From assembly GCA_036244855.1 (NCBI GenBank), contig BQKZ01000571.1:63603-127602 (forward strand): DNA of 64,000 nt, given 5' to 3'. Below, piece by piece: positions 49,901-58,877 of this stretch. The notes beneath the pieces were generated by a model. The model ran no database searches. It was not told where the DNA came from and worked only from the letters and a program-made list of their open reading frames with translations. The position numbers and the translations under genes were made by a program. Within the stretch, counting starts at the first letter, position 1, and every line of letters starts with the position of its first letter. Source of the stretch: Temnopleurus reevesii. Its lineage: Eukaryota; Echinodermata; Echinoidea; Temnopleuroida; Temnopleuridae.

Positions 49901-52900
49901 GTATCTTGACGGCGGCTTCCTGTTGCTGAGGGTCGCTGACATCACCCATGTTACCATTCTGTTGTTGAATTTAAAAGCGAAACAAAATAAGAAATATGTT
50001 AGATTAAAGTCACGGAAAATGAATTACAAGGCCCCAATTAATGCTACAGTAGATGACATTGGATTTTCTGTTATCAAATTAATTAATAGTTTTTATATCA
50101 CTGATATTGCAGTATATCATGTCATTGTCACTGATATTCTAGAGAAACATTTGAAGCTAAAATAGATAAGGTAGTAGGAAAAAAATAGACCTGCAGCAAA
50201 TTAAAGAAGATGTGTTAAATTGTTTAGATCGAAAATAAAATGATTTAGTAGGCCCTCATGATATTGTAAATATCTTCATTTGAAATAACAGAAAAATAAA
50301 TCAGGCAGATTTAAAGAGCCAAAACTAAACAGCGTTTACTTCTTCATCTTCGAGACTAAATGAAAAGCGATAATGATGATCCTCATCATTTCTCTCTCTT
50401 TCTGTCAGAATGTCTGTCTGTCTTTCCTCCTCTCTCTCAGTCTCTGACTTTCTTTCTTTGTTTATTCATTCATTTCTTTATTCCTTTCTTCCTCCCCATC
50501 TTCCCTCCCTCCCTCCCTCCCTCCCTCCCTCGCTCTCCAAATGTCATGTCCAAGGCTGTCCATCTCACCAGTGATTATTATTCAATCTATCATTAACCTC
50601 ATAATGAGGACTCAGAAAATAAAGGCACAATCACTGTGGTAATAAATAAAAGATATCCTCATTNTAAACTCCCCTCTCCTCTTATGAATGCTCACCTGAA
50701 AGGCTTTGTTGTTGTAGTATCTGTCTTCATGTTTGGCACCGATTTCTGCTGGGTCAATTCCTTGCTCTGTAAAATAAAAAAAATATATATTTAGATCAAT
50801 AAATGGATTGATGAATGAAAAGACAGAAACATACATAGAGAGAAAAATATAATTAAACTTATATGTTTTCTTTTGTTTTGTTGTTATTTGCTGCAAACAA
50901 AGTGAGATTTATGGAGGTCAATCAATTTGCATACAATGTCACAAAATCTTATTCAAGGAGTGTCACATTTCATAGATTTTTACAAACAATTATTGAGAAT
51001 AAAAATCTGATGCATGGAGGGTCAATATGCTTACTCCAAAGTTCATGACATACATGTTGTATTTTGGCAGTGAAATTGATGGCCCCATAACATAAAGGTT
51101 TGCGATTAATCGCTAATCTGATAGGATTGATATCAATTGCAAGTCTATGGCAAATCATGTACTAAAGTTTGCAATTTATCGTAAAATCAATTAGCAATTA
51201 ATCGCAAACCTTTATGTTACGGGAGTTAATCAGGCATATGGAAGATATCTGGAAAAGGTAGAGGAATAAGCAAAATCAAATGTATGAGATATGCATGTTA
51301 ATATCTTGGACTAACATGTCTCATCTCAAATCATTTTGTATTTTCCTTGAAAAGTACTGAGAACCAAATATAACTTCTCTTATCATAGATCTATCAAAAG
51401 AAAATCATTTATTGCTACCAGAAGAATATAATCCCCACATAAGATCTAATTGGGAACATTTGAGATTGAAAATGATCTCTAACATAATGCCTGATAACCT
51501 TATTGAAGTATATTTCTTTCCTAGTTTCTCTTATATGATGAAATCAGTGCATTAATTTCATATTCCGTAATCTCCCCTGATACTTGCACCAAACTAATTC
51601 TATGTTCAAACTGATATGATCCCAGCTATATGATTAATCTTCTGCCTTACTATTTTGAAAAAATGTAACTCATTGACTGATACATTAGAGAACTTTGTTG
51701 GCAAAGCACCAACATGAGCCTCGAGTTTTGATGGCAGAATTTAATCTCCAGGCAGACATGCCTAATCCGGAAGATATAATGATACGCTTTATTACACTAA
51801 AATTTGCGATAGCATGAGGCAGGAAATGAAAGTGGAAATATGATATCTGTTGAATCATAATATCTGGGGGCATTACTGACAAAACTGCTCCATTTCCTTG
51901 CTGAAGTCTCTCCAACAATTTTGCCTCTGGATTTTTCAATTTTCTATGATTTATGAAATTACATTTACTAGGGCACAGAAACTTCCATAATATTCTTCAT
52001 TTTGTCCTTCATGTTTTTTGTACTTTGTCTAACATTCTCTTAAAATATTTAACCTCATTCCTCTTTCCATTGCTTCTTTTGTCTCCCTTCTATCTGTCTA
52101 TCTTTCTATCCCTTTCTTTATCATGCATATCTTTTCTAAAATAACATTTCAATCTACATGTATCTCCTTGGTTTAGTTCTTCCTCTTCTTATTGTTCTTT
52201 TTCTTCCCACTTTCTGCTGAACATCTTTATTTTTTTTATCTCCTCTAACTTTGTTTCTGCCCAACCTACCTCTCACCCCCCTGTATTTTTTCTCTCTCCT
52301 TCAGCTAGCTATTCTTTGTGAAATTGAAGTTACAATTTAATTATTCATTCTTCTTCACTTATCTAGTCTTTTGAGTCCCTCCCATTTCTCCTTCTTTTCA
52401 ATCTTTTTCCCACTTTTATTCTATTTCTTGTCATTTTATGGCATACTCTCAATATTATCCTTGCAGATTATTTCCTGATCGTCATCCTCCCTTACCCATC
52501 TTTCTTCACCTTCCGAATTCTTGCTCTTCTTTTTGTTATTCTTCTTCTTCCTCTGAACTTCTTTTGCTTGTCCTTTTCCTTTCCTCTGCTTGTTCATCTA
52601 CTGTTCCTCCTTCTCTCATCCTCATTCTTCTTGTTACTCCTTCCTGTCTGATTTTCTACTTCCTTTTCCTTCATCCTCAAAACACTGTTCCTCTCTTCAT
52701 TGTCCTTCTCCTCCTCCTCCTCCTCCTCCTCCTCCTCCTCCTCCTCCTCTTTCTCCTGCTTTTGCTTCTACACTTCATTACCATTTATCTTCCTTCTTGT
52801 TCTCCTGCTTATATTGCTTTTTCTTCTACTACATGTTCTTTTCCTCCTCTTCCTTCAATACTTTTCCCTCTTCTTTTATTTTCTTCTTCTCATCCTAATC

Positions 52901-55900
52901 TATTTTAGGGGGATACTCATTTCTTCTTTTCTACTTCCTCTTCCTTAATCTTCTGACTTGTTCTCCTTCTGTTTATTGCCCTTCTTCACATCATTTTCTC
53001 TTTCTTCCTCTTCCATCCTCTCCTCCTCCTTCTTGTTTGCAATCTCTGTTTTCTCCTTAGTTTCTTCCTCCTCTTCCTTCATCTCCTGTCTCCTATTCAT
53101 TCTCTTATTCTCTTTCACCTTCTTCATTTCTTTTTCCCCCACCTCCTTGTCCTAATCACCCACACATTCCCTCCTGTTCTCCAGTCCATCTTTCTGTGAT
53201 TTCTTCCTTTGAAATTTTCTTCTCCTTGAAGCTTCTTCTACTCCTCCACCGCCTCCTTAAAAGGAGAGTCTACCCCAAAATAAAATTTCTTCAATAGGAG
53301 CAGAAAAATTAGATGAACAGAACAAAAAAGGTTTGAGAAAAATTGGACAACTAATAATAAAGTTATGAATGTTTACATATTTAGACAAATTGGCAACTGA
53401 TGACGTCACAGGTGCACAACTGACCATTTATTACATTCATATCAATGTCATAAAATGTTACTTTTTCCCCAAAAAATATGATTTCCTCAAAACTTTAACC
53501 TAGGATATCTTTTTGATATGTAGATCTACTATTTGCATGTTTACATTCATACAAAATTTGCAACTTTCTGTAAAAATGTTGAATTTTCCACTATATTTAT
53601 AATGAAAACTCTGGTTAGTTGTGCACCCATGATGTCATCAAATTGTCAAAATAGGCCCAAAATTGTGGAACGAGCTCCCTCTTCAATTACGCCAGCTATC
53701 TTCAACAGAACCATTCAAATCCCAACTTAAAACCTACTTGTTTGTTTCATCATAATACTTCAATACCTTTTTTGTGTCTAGGATATTCTTGCTTACATTT
53801 GTATTGTCTTCACTTACTTTTCTATTTCAATCAAAGCGCCATGAGCACCAAAAGGTGGACCTGTGCGCTATACAAGTTGAAGTAGCAACTATTATTATTA
53901 TAAAACATCTCTGGAAATTTCTACTGATATGGGCATTTTTTTCAAATCTTTAAAAATTCATTTCTTTTTTATTGCTTGTCCAATTTTCTTCAAACTTTTT
54001 TTGTTTTACTCACCAATTTGTTTTCTGCTTATGTTTAAAAAATCACTATTTTGGGGTAGACTCTTCAAAGATTTTAATCTTCTTCCCTTCTCTAATTCCT
54101 TATTTCCTTCTTGTTTTTTTTTTATTTTTTTTTTTATTTATTTATTTTTATTTTTTTTTGGCTCTGCTCTATATGCTAATCTTAATATCTCCTCCTCAAG
54201 AGTGCCTCAGAACACCTTTATAGGAAAGGAAAATCCTGCAATACATTACTGCCACAACTAGTACCTTGACTAGGACTAGTGTAAACAATATATGGGTATT
54301 TCCATGGGGTTGGGTCCACTTTTAATGCAAAGTCCATGTAACGTAGTGATCCACTTTGTCACTTCACCATGAAGATCAATTCAGATCTTCTTAAGCTTCG
54401 ATCTATTGATGAAAATTGCTTTTTTTTCTCAGTTATACACATTTGGATTTGAAAATCTTTTCTGGATTTGAACGTACAGGTATTCAAAAATTTCACTACG
54501 TTACATGGACATCCCACTGCTTTTGCATGTGCAAGAAATTGTCAGGTATCAAATTCCAATATGCTATGGTCTTTGAGGAATAATTCTGGGTGAGATACTG
54601 TTATTGGGGTAATGTCATTAAATTGGACTGTATTTGCCTGGTTTGAAAAAGCCACAGATTTAGGGTTTTTGGATGTCACAAAAATGGACCCAACCCGTAG
54701 AAATACCCATATATTCATAAATCAATAATCTTACAAAAATTTCAAGATCTTACAGTCTGCTTAAAGGAACTAACCCCTAGATTTATCGTGCTCTCAGTAA
54801 ACAAAGAAAAATTAGATGCAAACAATGTGAAAAGTTGAGCAAAATCCAATGAAAGTTAATTTTCAAAAGTTAAAATGTCCTCCGATGAGGATTCTTGGGG
54901 TGGCAACTTTGGTAGAATTGTCTAAAATTGATTAACATTTAGAATAAGGATTCAACACACTTCTTTTCAAAATACTGCAGAATTAATAAATTGATAAAGC
55001 AAAAACACAAAGTTTTCTTGACTTACATTCTGAAGAAAAAGAAAGTGAAATTATACACAATGAATGGCGAATTGTCCGACACGATGTCATAGATTACTTT
55101 AAAGTTGCCAACCTCATAGATTCTCATAAGAACCAGGTATCACGATGTTAGTTCAAAATATTTGGCATCCTTCTCTGCATTCCATTCATTTTACACGCGG
55201 TTGGTGATTTCCAGGAAAAAGTCTTCATTTCACCAAACACACAAGATCAGATTAAAATTGCACTCTAAAAGATTTGGCGCATCATATTAATTCATACATC
55301 ATATTAATCTTCCAAAAATTATGAGATATTAAAAATCTGGACACCGTTGTGAAGAGGGACATTTATTTGCCTAAATTGATCATTTTCATAAGAAGTGGGC
55401 AAGAGAAAATGGAAATTGCCCAAAGATTTGCTCTCGTTCGCTGAAAAACATGGGTCTTGCGACACTGACCTGGATGATTCCAATTTTCAAAAATAAATCA
55501 TCAAAATTGCAATCAAACAGTCATACCATTTTATTCCTTAATACTATCCCATCGAATTACATACTGTAAATCTTGGATCTTTGATGGAAGCGAATCTATA
55601 TTAAATTTAGTGCAAACTGGAGTCTACAAATTAATATGACACAGTTTGTTGACAATTCGTGTCATTTTCCTGTGTCTACCGATGTGATCATTCCATCAAT
55701 CGAATTTTGATATCGCAGCATCTCCATGATTCTTTCGGGATTTGATTGTTCTTTCAAGAATATTTGAAGCCCAAAGGATCTATTTTTATTTCATTCCAAA
55801 ATGATTAAAAATAATTAAGTATTTCAAGTGATATATTGTGCTAAATATAAGCATAGATCATGAAAAACTATTATATTATTGTGACCCAATCATATGATGT

Positions 55901-58877
55901 GAGGTTTAATGTCTGCTCACTTTAACTTTCAGCTTGAAAAAAAAAAAGCATGAAGTCAATGAATGTCCTATTAAATTCAGTCTGATATTATCACAAATAT
56001 CTTACAGAGTATGTGTGAGAAATATCTCAGCAAAATCTGGGCGGTGTTTCACCAAAATAAGAAGACTTCAGGAATGACTCTAAGTTTGACTGATATCAGT
56101 TCTTGCAATATAAAATGCACTTAATAGTGTGAACCATTACGTACAAAAAGGGATACCAGTCCATCTTACAGTTGTTCTTAATGTCTTTCTTATCTTTGTG
56201 AAACACCACCTTGAAAAGGAACAATGTCATTTTAGATGAAATATACACGAACACCCCTCTCACTTTTTCAGTTCAAAAATATTTGGCATCCTTCTCTGCA
56301 TCCCATTTACAGAAAAAAGGTCTTCATTTCCCCGAGCGCGCAAGTCACATCGCGTATGTCAATAGGGCACAGATGAGCATCTCCACGCCAAGGAGGATGC
56401 GCCATACCCTGGATGTTGGTACAAAGTTGAAATTGACTGCACAACAAGGAAACCAGTGGCTTATTGTGATTGATTCGGGCATTGTAGGTATGTGCTTTTT
56501 ACAAGACCAGCATGAAACAATGTCAATGATTTTAATTGGCACATTCCGATCATCTTCAACTGGCTATCAATTGCAACTTTCAATTGCTTTCAAACATCAT
56601 CCCCGAAGAAGTTCAGCCTATACTAAAGTTAAAGCAAAACAAGCAAGAATTAGTCCAAAAATTGTGATTGTGAAGACTAAAGTCTCAAGACAAGTCAAGA
56701 AAATAAAATAGATATAGATCATTATCGACAACGTTAGACGGAGTGCAATCATAAGTTATGATGGGGTCACATTAATTCGTATCCTTTTTCTAGAGCATTT
56801 TTGGATCGTGGTACTTAGCACAATATATCTCCTAAAATACAAAAGTATTTTTTTAAATCTTGGCACGAAATGAAACTAGATATTTCAGGCTTCAAATATT
56901 TCCAAAAATAAAATTAATCCACGAATGAATCACGGAGATATCGCGATATCAAAATTCGATTGACGAAACGATCGCATCGCTCCATGCTGGAAAATGGCGA
57001 GAATTGTCAACAAATGGCGTCATATTAATTCGCAGGCCCCGTTTTGAACAAGATTTACCATAAAATTGCTTACATCTAAGATGCAAAATTTACAGTAGCT
57101 TGACCACAAAATATCAAGGGATCAAATGGTATGTCTGCTTACTTACAAATTTGATGATTTCTGTCTGAAAAATGGAAGGATTCACTTCAGTGTCGCGAGA
57201 CCCGTGTTTTTCTGCAAATGCAAGCAGATCTACCGATCTTTTGGCAATATTTTCATTGTTTTGGGTCCTTTTGCTAAGAAAATTGCCAGCTTAGGCAAAT
57301 AAACAACGCTCTTTAAGATGGTGATGTTAGATTTGCAATATTTCTTCGATTTTGTCGAGATTCATAAGATGTACGAATTAATATGATGCGCGAATTAATG
57401 TGACAGCACCATACATGTAGCCTTCTTTAGGCCTGAATTTTAAAACATGCAGTCGAACGTTAATGTTTATAATAGTCAATTAGATTTCTTTCGGCAAACC
57501 CGGAGAATAGCGACCAGATGTGCGTGATGTATTCAATTTGTGTACAATCCTATGGAAGCACGCGGTCGTGCATCGACGATGATTTTTGCACCAGATTCGA
57601 CCAACAAACATTTGTTTGTTGGAAGTTGGCTCAAGTTTACACTTTTTAACAACAAAATCGATTAAATTTTCAATAAATTTCTTGAAATATGCCCATGGGG
57701 GAAATAAAACAGCATTTAAAACCATTATCCCGTTTATAAAATGTAATAAAAGTCGCTTTTGGACTTGTTTTGTGGATGGTTACCTGTGTGTATTTTGGAC
57801 TTCTGCCGCTGATGTTTGCAATTTTTACATGACGCGAGCACGCAATCTGGTCGCTAATCTCCGGGTTTGTCTTTATCTATGATGGGGTCACATTAATTCG
57901 TATCCTTTTTCTAGAGCATTTTTGGATCGTGGTACTTAGCACAATATATCTCCTAAAATACAAAATTATTTTTTTAAATCTTGGCACGAAATGAAACTAG
58001 ATATTTCAGGCTTCAAATATTTCCAAAAATAAAATTAATCCACGAAAGAATCACGGAGATATCGCGATATCAAAATTCGATTGACGAAACGATCGCATCG
58101 CTCCATGCTGGAAAATGGCGAGAATTGTCAACAAATTACGTCATATTAATTCGCAGGCCCCGTTTTGAACAAGATTTACCATAAAATTGCTTCCATCTAA
58201 GATGCAAAATTTACAGTAGCTTGACCACAAAATATCAAGGAATCGAATGGTATGTCTGCTTACTTACAAATTTGATGATTTCTGTCTGAAAACTGGAAGG
58301 ATTCACTTCAGTGTCGCGAGAGTCGTGTTTTTCTGCAAATGCAAGCAAATCTGCCGATCTTTTGGCAATATTTTCATTGTTTTGGGTCCTTTTGCTAAGA
58401 AAATTTCCAATTTAGGCAAATAAACAAGGCTCTTTATGATGGTGATGTCAGATTTGCAATATTTCATCGATTTTGTAGAGATTCATAAGATGTACGAATT
58501 AATATGATGCGCGAATTAATGTGACAGCACCATAATAAAATTTCGATAAAACATAAAAAACATGAAGTTTGAACGATGAAACAATAATAATATCATGGAT
58601 TAGTAATGTTGAAATTGAATTCCTAACGACCCGTACTTAAACATTCCTGAACATTGAAAATGAATGGAAAAAAAAGCAGTCAAATAATGCATTTGAAGAA
58701 AAAAAATCTGAAACAACACTCACGGTCTCTCATCTTCAGCAAGTTGTCAAAATAGATTGCAGAAAAAGCATAGATATTATCTGGTTGATTCCTCAAAACT
58801 TCTCGAGCCAGCCCTTCGAGAAGGTTTTGAAAACCTCTCGGAACTCGAAGTTTGGTGTTCGAAAATGGAACAGCCAT
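35872..58877 (-). CDS. SPA17: SPA17-like sperm protein: RIIa domain, five IQ motifs, long repeat tail (8 exons, whole gene)
   Basis: Join of 58877-58724, 50766-50696, 49958-49756, 47414-47222, 43275-42958, 41917-41774, 41129-40764 and 37926-35872; 3504 nt, 1168 codons, every junction in phase with GT-AG ends. Residues 1-75 match the start of Sp17 (PFSNT, LLEGLAREVLR, QPDNI, DPAE, EDRYYNN), the RIIa dimerisation/docking fold that binds A-kinase anchoring proteins in sperm flagella. IQ motifs lie at residues 94-104, 126-136, 185-195, 272-282 and 356-366 and should bind calmodulin. Residues about 543-888 carry a repeated QSAKSSKQSVAAE-like motif; the rest is acidic. Vertebrate Sp17 has one IQ motif and about 150 residues. 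In-frame stops at codons 402 and 717 mean the assembled allele would give 401 residues unless they are errors, polymorphisms or read through. The N-terminal identity is strong; the extended tail as one protein is inferred from splice phase. Confidence 0.9.
39490..39620. promoter_or_regulatory. CpG cluster with NRF1-like and ETS-like sites
   Basis: ACGCATGCGT (39512-39521) resembles the NRF1 palindrome and ACTTCCGGT (39559-39567) an ETS site, inside an otherwise AT-rich intron. Could be an internal promoter or enhancer. Site matches only. Confidence 0.35.
40298..40594. mobile_element. MITE family J with inverted ends of about 55-60 bp
   Basis: GTATTCTGATATCAGGTTTA...TTTAAGTATGGGAAGCC mirrored by GGCTTCCCATACTTAAA...TAAACCTGATATCAGAATAC. 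About 180 bp of loop. Lies in SPA17 intron 7. Confidence 0.85.
40764..41129 (-). CDS. SPA17: SPA17 exon 7: end of IQ motif 5 and Ala/Glu-rich linker, with an in-frame TAG
   Basis: Acceptor TCTCAATCTCAG|GGT, donor CAG|GTAAGC, 122 codons, phase 0 (residues 362-483). It opens with GMMTRKHMKESK, completing IQ motif 5 (356-366). The rest is low-complexity EAPAATEEAPQ-type sequence. Codon 402 is TAG (41007-41009), preceded by APQD and followed by QAAPAAE. The same composition and frame continue 81 codons beyond it to a consensus donor, so the stop looks recent, polymorphic, erroneous or read through. If real, it would truncate the protein at 401 residues and leave all five IQ motifs intact. Confidence 0.85.
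41130..41773 (-). other. SPA17 intron 6
   Basis: 644 bp, GTACAT to CTCAG; splits IQ motif 5. Contains a family D MITE at 41184-41360. Confidence 0.85.
41184..41360. mobile_element. MITE family D, copy 4, in SPA17 intron 6
   Basis: GTTAACCATTCCGGAACATG and GAGGTCAAAATTG at the left, CATGCACATTCC and GATTTGCAGCTCTCT at the right; internal AAAAGCTGAACAAAAGTGAG. Confidence 0.75.
41774..41917 (-). CDS. SPA17: SPA17 exon 6: acidic box and first part of IQ motif 5
   Basis: Acceptor CTTTTTCCCCAG|GCT, donor AAG|GTACAT, 48 codons, phase 0 (residues 314-361). Encodes AAETTEAAAEPAAPAAEEAP, a glutamate run, VDIDLNDPSVQDAA and the beginning of the IQ motif (IQAGFK). The motif is completed by GMMTR from exon 7. 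Three degenerate partial copies of this exon and its upstream intron lie directly upstream in intron 5. Confidence 0.9.
42007..42117 (-). pseudogene. Degenerate exon-6 copy b in intron 5
   Basis: Minus-strand acceptor CCCCCAG|GCTGCAGAA as in exon 6, then AAESSEATE, a stop (TAA), TAAPATEEAQKDGIE and NIDLND. The homology ends before the IQ motif and there is no donor. The upstream intron sequence (pyrimidine tract, TGATCATTTAATGGG) is shared with the real exon 6 unit. Clearly a decayed duplicate. Confidence 0.8.
42208..42317 (-). pseudogene. Degenerate exon-6 copy c in intron 5
   Basis: Reads AAESTEAAAEPAAPATEEAQ, then KDSIE, a stop (TAG) and SIDLKD, after a weakened acceptor (CCCGCCAG). The first 20 residues are very close to exon 6. 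The IQ half and the donor are absent. Same roughly 200 bp tandem unit as copy b. Confidence 0.8.
42425..42505 (-). pseudogene. Degenerate exon-6 copy d in intron 5
   Basis: Reads AAEMTASPATEEAQKEGEEE then IDSDLNTP; the most diverged copy. The acceptor TACAG is present, but no IQ motif or convincing donor is seen. Unlike b and c it has no stop within the exon-like part, so cryptic splicing of it is possible but unsupported. Confidence 0.7.
42958..43275 (-). CDS. SPA17: SPA17 exon 5: acidic box and IQ motif 4
   Basis: Acceptor TTTCTTCTCAG|ACG, donor CCG|GTAAGT, 106 codons, phase 0 on both sides (residues 208-313). Order: Ala/Pro/Glu/Gln-rich linker, an EEEEE run, VDIDLEDPEVEKAA, IQAGFKGMMVR (272-282), a basic patch, then a Glu/Pro-rich end. 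It has no internal methionine start and so is easily missed by ATG-to-stop ORF calling, but it is open throughout in this frame. It looks like exon 6 plus the start of exon 7 without the intron between them, which suggests the IQ units arose by tandem duplication. Confidence 0.9.
44812..44931 (+). repeat. Retroposon 3' tail with ATT repeat
   Basis: AAGCCGGGCTAAAGCAAGGG, AAGCGCCTTGAGCACTCC, AGAGTGGATAAGTGTGC, TATATAAATTGCATCTATT, then (ATT)n. Best-preserved tail of this type in the window. Confidence 0.75.
47068..47205. repeat. A-rich tract beside the exon 4 donor
   Basis: About 135 bp that is almost only A on the plus strand, broken by single T or C bases. It becomes a U-rich tract shortly after the exon 4 donor in the transcript. 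Confidence 0.9.
47222..47414 (-). CDS. SPA17: SPA17 exon 4: acidic box and IQ motif 3
   Basis: Acceptor TTTTTTTTCAG|A, phase 2. Encodes residues 143-207: a Thr/Gln/Glu stretch, the acidic box EEEVDIDLNDPEVEKAA, then IQSSFKGFKTR (185-195), in which Lys replaces the usual Arg. The acidic-plus-IQ layout resembles PEP-19/PCP4 and neurogranin, small proteins that tune calmodulin; this comparison is by motif only. The donor is ACG|GTAAGA, followed within about 20 nt by a very long T-rich tract on the transcript strand. Confidence 0.9.
47610..47757. mobile_element. MITE family B, copy 1
   Basis: GGGCGGTGTTTCACCAAAT at the left, ACTTGGTGAAACCCCGCTC at the right; TTA at the left flank. Internal TCTTTAAGAAAGACTGGA. 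The ends and possible TTA target suggest a Harbinger-type MITE (inference). Confidence 0.75.
48670..48775. repeat. Dispersed repeat family K
   Basis: GGGGAATAATTTTCCTGGTA, TTGCATCGCA, GCATTTTAGCATGATTGCT and ATAGCAACTTTTAACAT match 28104-28206 in reverse orientation. Element ends are not defined. Confidence 0.65.
49756..49958 (-). CDS. SPA17: SPA17 exon 3: IQ motifs 1 and 2
   Basis: Acceptor ACAACAG|AAT, phase 0; encodes NGNMGDVSDPQQQ and then two complete IQ motifs of the form IQxxxRGxxxR: IQSAVRGHQSR (residues 94-104) and IQAAYRGYEAR (126-136), separated by about 21 residues rich in Ser and Pro. The donor chosen is GAA|GTGCGT, which leaves two bases; with the first base of exon 4 they make a Lys codon. 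Reading on without splicing gives a stop after two more residues (CV), so an alternative short isoform ending here cannot be excluded. Confidence 0.87.
49959..50695 (-). other. SPA17 intron 2
   Basis: 737 bp, GTGAGC to ACAACAG. CT-rich 50385-50535 (TCCC repeats), single N at 50664. No exon seen. Confidence 0.85.
50696..50766 (-). CDS. SPA17: SPA17 exon 2: conserved post-RIIa segment
   Basis: 71 nt after a pyrimidine-rich acceptor ending TTTTACAG. With the C carried over from exon 1 it encodes residues 52-75, including IDPAEIGAKHEDRYYNN, which matches the DPAE...EDR-YNN block that follows the RIIa domain in Sp17. It ends in phase 0 with donor CAG|GTGAGC. The 7.96 kb intron before it is the largest of the gene. 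A single N at 50664 lies just inside intron 2 and does not touch the exon. Confidence 0.93.
51082..51224. mobile_element. MITE family C, copy 4, in SPA17 intron 1
   Basis: GCCCCATAACATAAAGGTTT and GCGATTAATCGC at the left, GCAATTAATCGCAAACC and TTTATGTTACGGG at the right; the best-matched ends of this family here. Confidence 0.85.
52030..53230. repeat. Long pyrimidine-rich tract with (CTC)n
   Basis: CT-rich on the plus strand, with a pure CTC run at about 52709-52750 and many TTC units. In the SPA17 transcript it is purine-rich. ORFs here are compositional. Confidence 0.85.
53259..54070. mobile_element. Inverted-repeat element family I interrupted by a LINE fragment
   Basis: AGAGTCTACCCCAAAAT (53265-53281) at the left and ATTTTGGGGTAGACTCT at the right (54049-54065); sub-terminal AAATTGGACAA and TTGTCCAATTTT also mirror each other. 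The LINE 3' piece (53663-53905) sits inside. Confidence 0.8.
53663..53905 (+). mobile_element. LINE ORF2 C-terminus and 3' end
   Basis: 30 codons then TAA: LWNELPLQLRQLSSTEPFKS, QLKTYLF. The W-N-x-L-P and F-K-x-x-L-K pattern is the usual C-terminus of CR1/L2/RTE-type reverse-transcriptase polyproteins. It is followed by about 70 bp of UTR and a tail AAAGCGCCATGAGCAC, TGCGCTATACAAGTTG, (ATT)n. 5'-truncated and inactive. Confidence 0.8.
54287..54714. mobile_element. MITE family H with inverted ends of about 32 bp
   Basis: ATATGGGTATTTCCATGGGG and TTGGGTCCA at the left; TGGACCCAACCCGTAG and AAATACCCATAT at the right. A second internal pair TGTAACGTAGTG/CACTACGTTACA also folds back. Confidence 0.85.
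55265..55893 (-). mobile_element. Family E element, old inverted copy
   Basis: The reverse complement aligns along its length to 56759-57411: TGGGTCACA end, TAGCACAATATATC, GGCTTCAAATATT, GATATCAAAATTCGATTGA, AAATGGTATG, TCAGTGTCGC. Many substitutions, so much older than the other two copies. Confidence 0.8.
56038..56210. mobile_element. MITE family B, copy 2
   Basis: GGGCGGTGTTTCACCAAA at the left and TTTGTGAAACACCACC at the right; internal AGTTCTTGCAATA and a run of short inverted segments. Confidence 0.75.
56411..56604 (-). mobile_element. Diverged family A MITE, inverted
   Basis: In reverse complement it reads GGGGATGATGTTTGAAAG, AAGTTGCAATTGAT, GATCGGAATGTGCCAATTAA, AATCATTG, TGGTCTTGTAAAAAGC, tracking family A copies. 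It underlies the 166-codon ORF at 56211-56711, which is therefore not a gene. Confidence 0.65.
56759..57411 (+). mobile_element. Family E element, copy 1 (653 bp, TA-flanked)
   Basis: Ends TGATGGGGTCACATTAATTC and GAATTAATGTGACAGCACCA, flanked by TA on both sides (56757-56758, 57412-57413). Further ATTAATTCG/CGAATTAAT pairs lie inside. No transposase ORF, so non-autonomous. Confidence 0.88.
57488..57874. mobile_element. Family F inverted-repeat element
   Basis: TTTCGGCAAACCCGGAGA and TAGCGACCAGAT at the left; ATCTGGTCGCTAATCTCC and GGGTTTGTC at the right. Lies exactly between the two young family E copies. The interior has CGGTCGTGCATCGACGATG and no coding sequence. Confidence 0.8.
57880..58532 (+). 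mobile_element. Family E element, copy 2 (653 bp, TA-flanked)
   Basis: Same length and orientation as copy 1 with only scattered differences; flanked by TA (57878-57879, 58533-58534). Ends 191 bp from the exon 1 donor. Confidence 0.88.
58724..58877 (-). CDS. SPA17: SPA17 exon 1: RIIa docking domain
   Basis: Encodes residues 1-51, beginning MAVPFSNT and containing GFQNLLEGLAREVLR and AFSAIYF, the two amphipathic helices of the RIIa dimerisation/docking fold. The start is supported by a good context (G at -3, G at +4), by an in-frame TAA 24 nt upstream (58899-58901), and by the conserved Sp17 N-terminus. The exon ends one base into a codon at a strong donor, GTGAGT (58723-58718). Confidence 0.93.

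Larger units (their letters stand above)
50767..58723 (-). other. SPA17 intron 1 (8 kb, transposon-rich)
   Basis: GTGAGT to TTTACAG. Holds MITE families A, B, C, E, F, H and I, a LINE fragment and a CT-rich stretch (52030-53230). No additional exon in phase is apparent. Confidence 0.8.

Noticed and set aside
56211..56711. 166-codon ORF inside SPA17 intron 1
   Set aside because: It begins at the end of a family B MITE and its middle is a diverged inverted family A MITE; no recognisable domain.
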